NCBI RefSeq assembly: GCF_018143015.1
Contig: NC_054744.1
Span: 62,001 to 126,000 of the forward strand
Reading direction: 5' to 3'
DNA from: Lytechinus variegatus
Lineage: Eukaryota > Echinodermata > Echinoidea > Temnopleuroida > Toxopneustidae
Length of the DNA stretch: 64,000 nucleotides
Part shown: positions 60,827-64,000 of the stretch, piece by piece
Position numbering within the stretch: position 1 is the first letter of the stretch
How the letters are laid out: the number at the start of each line of letters is the position of its first letter
Made by a program: the position numbers and the translations under genes
Notes under the pieces: model-generated
Seen by the model: only the letters and a program-made list of their open reading frames with translations
Database searches by the model: none
Told to the model about the DNA's origin: nothing

Positions 60827-60946
60827 AAGCCTACAACACCCGGTATTCCCAGGCGGTCTCCCATCCAAGTACTAACCGAGCCCTATGCTGCTTGACTTCG
60901 GTGATCGGACGAGAACCGGTATATTCAGCATGGTATGGTCGTAGGC
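60827..60946 (-). rRNA. 5S ribosomal RNA, copy 23
   Basis: Complete gene, step 1265 bp. T9, CT, C12. Spacer has the T8 form before GAGTC near 60152. Confidence 0.98.
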
Positions 60947-62092
60947 TCTTGCTTGATGAAAGTTAAGCTATTTAAAGGGTCAGGGATGTTATGACGTCAT
61001 CGGCTTATAAATCCCTGGAAGTTATTCGTTGATTGATGTCTTCAGTCATTTCATAAGTTAGCGTCATAGACATATGTAATTTTCTTTTAAAGCAAACCAA
61101 AGAAACAGAGGAGAGATGAAATATGTACATGGATTTTTTTCTATCATACTATATAAAAACTCTAAAACCATAAGAAATCCAAAAGTCAAAAGAAATGCTT
61201 TTGATTCGTTATAATCGAATATTTTGTGTCTTGTCTATCGTACCGATAATACTAGAAACACATAAGTGTAGGTGATGAAGTTAAGATGTTGTCTCCGCTC
61301 ACTTTATATTTCACTTTTTGAAGCACTGGATGCCGATTTTCGGGCGCATTTTTTTCTGGGCTTCATTTCTGTAACATATCACAGACGCAGGTGAGAAGTG
61401 GGACCTCACAGTTCAGATTTTTTTTGAGTCAAATGGCCGGCCAAAAAACGTATGCCGCAAGATGGCAGCATTCTCATTTGGCGTCGGGACGGCATGGTGT
61501 CGAAAGATGTATTCGTTGGCATTTCTATATGTTATCTAGCCCTGCAGTTTTGCCTCTTTTAACACCATTACGTCATTTTTCTTGATGCGCACCCCTGGGT
61601 GACGAAACAACCAACATGCTGACGTAAACCATGATGCGCGCTCCTCGTTCCCTGGAGACCTTGAGCTCGCAAACATTGCCTTTACTGGCGGACATCGAAC
61701 GAGAAGAAGAACGGATACCAACAAATGGAATTGGATTAGAAGGAGGGGCAGGCTGCCTAGAGCGAATTTTATTGAGTATTGAGTGGACGTCCAAATTAAC
61801 GATAGAATGAACAAGCGACCAAAGAAACAGACCAAAAAAAGAGGATCAATCACCTACTTCATTTTCCATCATGCAGACAACAAAAAAGGAACGGGTAAAA
61901 CAAGAAACCTTTTATTTGTTACGATAGTTTCCTCTCTTTTTCTTTTCTTTTCCCTTTTCCCCTGCTCTATCAAGAAGGAGACGAGAAAAGAATAGAGGCA
62001 AAAGTGATACTATTAGGAAAGCATACTTTAAACGAAGAAATGAACAAAGAGGCATTTCATGAAGCAAAGAGGGGGGGGGGGGGAGAAAAAAA

Positions 62093-62212
62093 AAGCCTAC
62101 AACACCCGGTATTCCCAGGCGGTCTCCCATCCAAGTACTAACCGAGCCCTATGCTGCTTGACTTCGGTGATCGGACGAGAACCGGTATATTCAGCATGGT
62201 ATGGTCGTAGGC
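62093..62212 (-). rRNA. 5S ribosomal RNA, copy 24
   Basis: Complete gene, step 1266 bp. T9, CT, C13. Spacer has the T8 form before GAGTC near 61422, shared with its neighbour copy 23. Confidence 0.98.
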
Positions 62213-63350
62213 TCTTGCTTGATGAAAGTTAAGCTATTTAAAGGGTCAGGGATGTTATGACGTCATCGGCTTATAAATCCCTGGAAGTTATTCGTTGATT
62301 GATGTCTTCAGTCATTTCATAAGTTAGCGTCATAGACATATGTAATTTTCTTTTAAAGCAAACCAAAGAAACAGAGGAGAGATGAAATATGTACATGGAT
62401 TTTTTTCTATCATACTATATAAAAACTCTAAAACCATAAGAAATCCAAAAGTCAAAAGAAATGCTTTTGATTCGTTATAATCGAATATTTTGTGTCTTGT
62501 CTATCGTACCGATAATACTAGAAACACATAAGTGTAGGTGATGAAGTTAAGATGTTGTCTCCGCTCACTTTATATTTCACTTTTTGAAGCACTGGATGCC
62601 GATTTTCGGGCGCATTTTTTTCTGGGCTTCATTTCTGTAACATATCACAGACGCAGGTGAGAAGTGGGACCTCACAGTTCAGATTTTTTTGAGTCAAATG
62701 GCCGGCCAAAAAACGTATGCCGCAAGATGGCAGCATTCTCATTTGGCGTCGGGACGGCATGGTGTCGAAAGATGTATTCGTTGGCATTTCTATATGTTAT
62801 CTAGCCCTGCAGTTTTGCCTCTTTTAACACCATTACGTCATTTTTCTTGATGCGCACCCCTGGGTGACGAAACAACCAACATGCTGACGTAAACCATGAT
62901 GCGCGCTCCTCGTTCCCTGGAGACCTTGAGCTCGCAAACATTGCCTTTACTGGCGGACATCGAACGAGAAGAAGAACGGATACCAACAAATGGAATTGGA
63001 TTAGAAGGAGGGGCAGGCTGCCTAGAGCGAATTTTATTGAGTATTGAGTGGACGTCCAAATTAACGATAGAATGAACAAGCGACCAAAGAAACAGACCAA
63101 AAAAAGAGGATCAATCACCTACTTCATTTTCCATCATGCAGACAACAAAAAAGGAACGGGTAAAACAAGAAACCTTTTATTTGTTACGATAGTTTCCTCT
63201 CTTTTTCTTTTCTTTTCCCCTGCTCTATCAAGAAGGAGACGAGAAAAGAATAGAGGCAAAAGTGATACTATTAGGAAAGCATACTTTAAACGAAGAAATG
63301 AACAAAGAGGCATTTCATGAAGCAAAGAGGGGGGGGGGGGGAGAAAAAAA

Positions 63351-63470
63351 AAGCCTACAACACCCGGTATTCCCAGGCGGTCTCCCATCCAAGTACTAAC
63401 CGAGCCCTATGCTGCTTGACTTCGGTGATCGGACGAGAACCGGTATATTCAGCATGGTATGGTCGTAGGC
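63351..63470 (-). rRNA. 5S ribosomal RNA, copy 25 (last in window)
   Basis: Complete gene, step 1258 bp, the shortest unit. T9, CT, C13. Spacer has the short pyrimidine tract otherwise seen only before copies 3 and 7. Its upstream spacer (63471-64000) is cut by the window edge within the mid-spacer block. Confidence 0.98.
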
Positions 63471-64000
63471 TCTTGCTTGATGAAAGTTAAGCTATTTAAA
63501 GGGTCAGGGATGTTATGACGTCATCGGCTTATAAATCCCTGGAAGTTATTCGTTGATTGATGTCTTCAGTCATTTCATAAGTTAGCGTCATAGACATATG
63601 TAATTTTCTTTTAAAGCAAACCAAAGAAACAGAGGAGAGATGAAATATGTACATGGATTTTTTTCTATCATACTATATAAAAACTCTAAAACCATAAGAA
63701 ATCCAAAAGTCAAAAGAAATGCTTTTGATTCGTTATAATCGAATATTTTGTGTCTTGTCTATCGTACCGATAATACTAGAAACACATAAGTGTAGGTGAT
63801 GAAGTTAAGATGTTGTCTCCGCTCACTTTATATTTCACTTTTTGAAGCACTGGATGCCGATTTTCGGGCGCATTTTTTTCTGGGCTTCATTTCTGTAACA
63901 TATCACAGACGCAGGTGAGAAGTGGGACCTCACAGTTCAGATTTTTTTGAGTCAAATGGCCGGCCAAAAAACGTATGCCGCAAGATGGCAGCATTCTCAT

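Larger units (their letters stand above)
33026..64000 (-). repeat. 5S rDNA tandem array, 24 complete genes plus one truncated
   Basis: Genes and spacers alternate with a step of 1258-1268 bp, all genes on the minus strand, and the array runs off the right edge. Units are nearly identical. Differences are concentrated in homopolymers (G12-G15 and A8-A9 beside the gene; T7 or T8 before GAGTCAAATGG), a 6-bp CCTTTT-type difference in a pyrimidine tract (short form before the genes at 35524, 40583 and 63351), GGGTTAAAAC versus GGGTAAAAC, and ATCAGCTAC versus ATCACCTAC. The repeat length agrees with the roughly 1.3-kb 5S unit known in Lytechinus. Spacer open frames of 60-105 codons recur because the spacer recurs; they do not look like genes. 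Confidence 0.97.

Noticed and set aside
33118-64000. Recurring 60-105-codon open frames in the 5S spacers
   Set aside because: They repeat only because the spacer does, are nested on both strands, and are altered by single-base homopolymer differences between units.

Overview
The window is eukaryotic and almost certainly from a sea urchin of the genus Lytechinus, most likely L. variegatus. The right half is a tandem array of 5S rRNA genes on the minus strand. Their 5' flank (a TTTAAATA box at -30 to -23 and an ATGACGTCAT palindrome at -54 to -45) is, as I remember it, the flank in the Lytechinus variegatus 5S nucleosome-positioning fragment long used in chromatin biochemistry. The spliced gene in the middle and the AT-rich, repeat-laden non-coding DNA also fit an animal genome. 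No bacterial, organellar or virus-like features were recognised.

Layout. (1) 1-18857: a head-to-tail satellite with a 176-bp monomer, about 107 copies, with no difference seen between copies. (2) 18858-27499: a transition zone of short repeats. It holds a 16-bp inverted satellite fragment at the junction, a diverged copy of a block from the 5S spacer (18893-19022), two inverted-repeat (MITE-like) elements, a four-copy ~150-bp tandem repeat with AGGTCA direct repeats, a CCAAT-box cluster, a 47-bp perfect hairpin, a tandem repeat built on GCTTTATTTCGT, a ~230-bp tandem array, and a family of GTGATCCAAGTCCCC-bearing palindromes ending in a ~107-bp-arm inverted repeat. (3) 27524-30399: the only protein gene, plus strand, four coding exons. 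It encodes an N-terminal pair of C2H2 fingers, then a region resembling (from memory) the DUF6729-type proteins, then an acidic segment and a conserved C-terminal part. Exon 3 changes frame and exon 4 has one in-frame stop, so this copy is probably a pseudogene. (4) 30400-32250: a 162/163-bp tandem array directly downstream of the gene. (5) 32260-33025: AT-rich and then TG-rich low-complexity DNA. (6) 33026-64000: the 5S rDNA array, with one 3'-truncated gene at its left edge and 24 complete genes, repeat length 1258-1268 bp, continuing past the right edge.

The functional content is therefore 5S rRNA production by RNA polymerase III from an internal promoter (A box, intermediate element, C box), with T8-T9 terminators and a conserved upstream region. 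The rest looks like repeat-rich, probably heterochromatic or pericentromeric DNA where several tandem arrays of different period lie side by side. The most notable link is a ~130-bp block shared between the edge of the 176-bp satellite and every 5S spacer.
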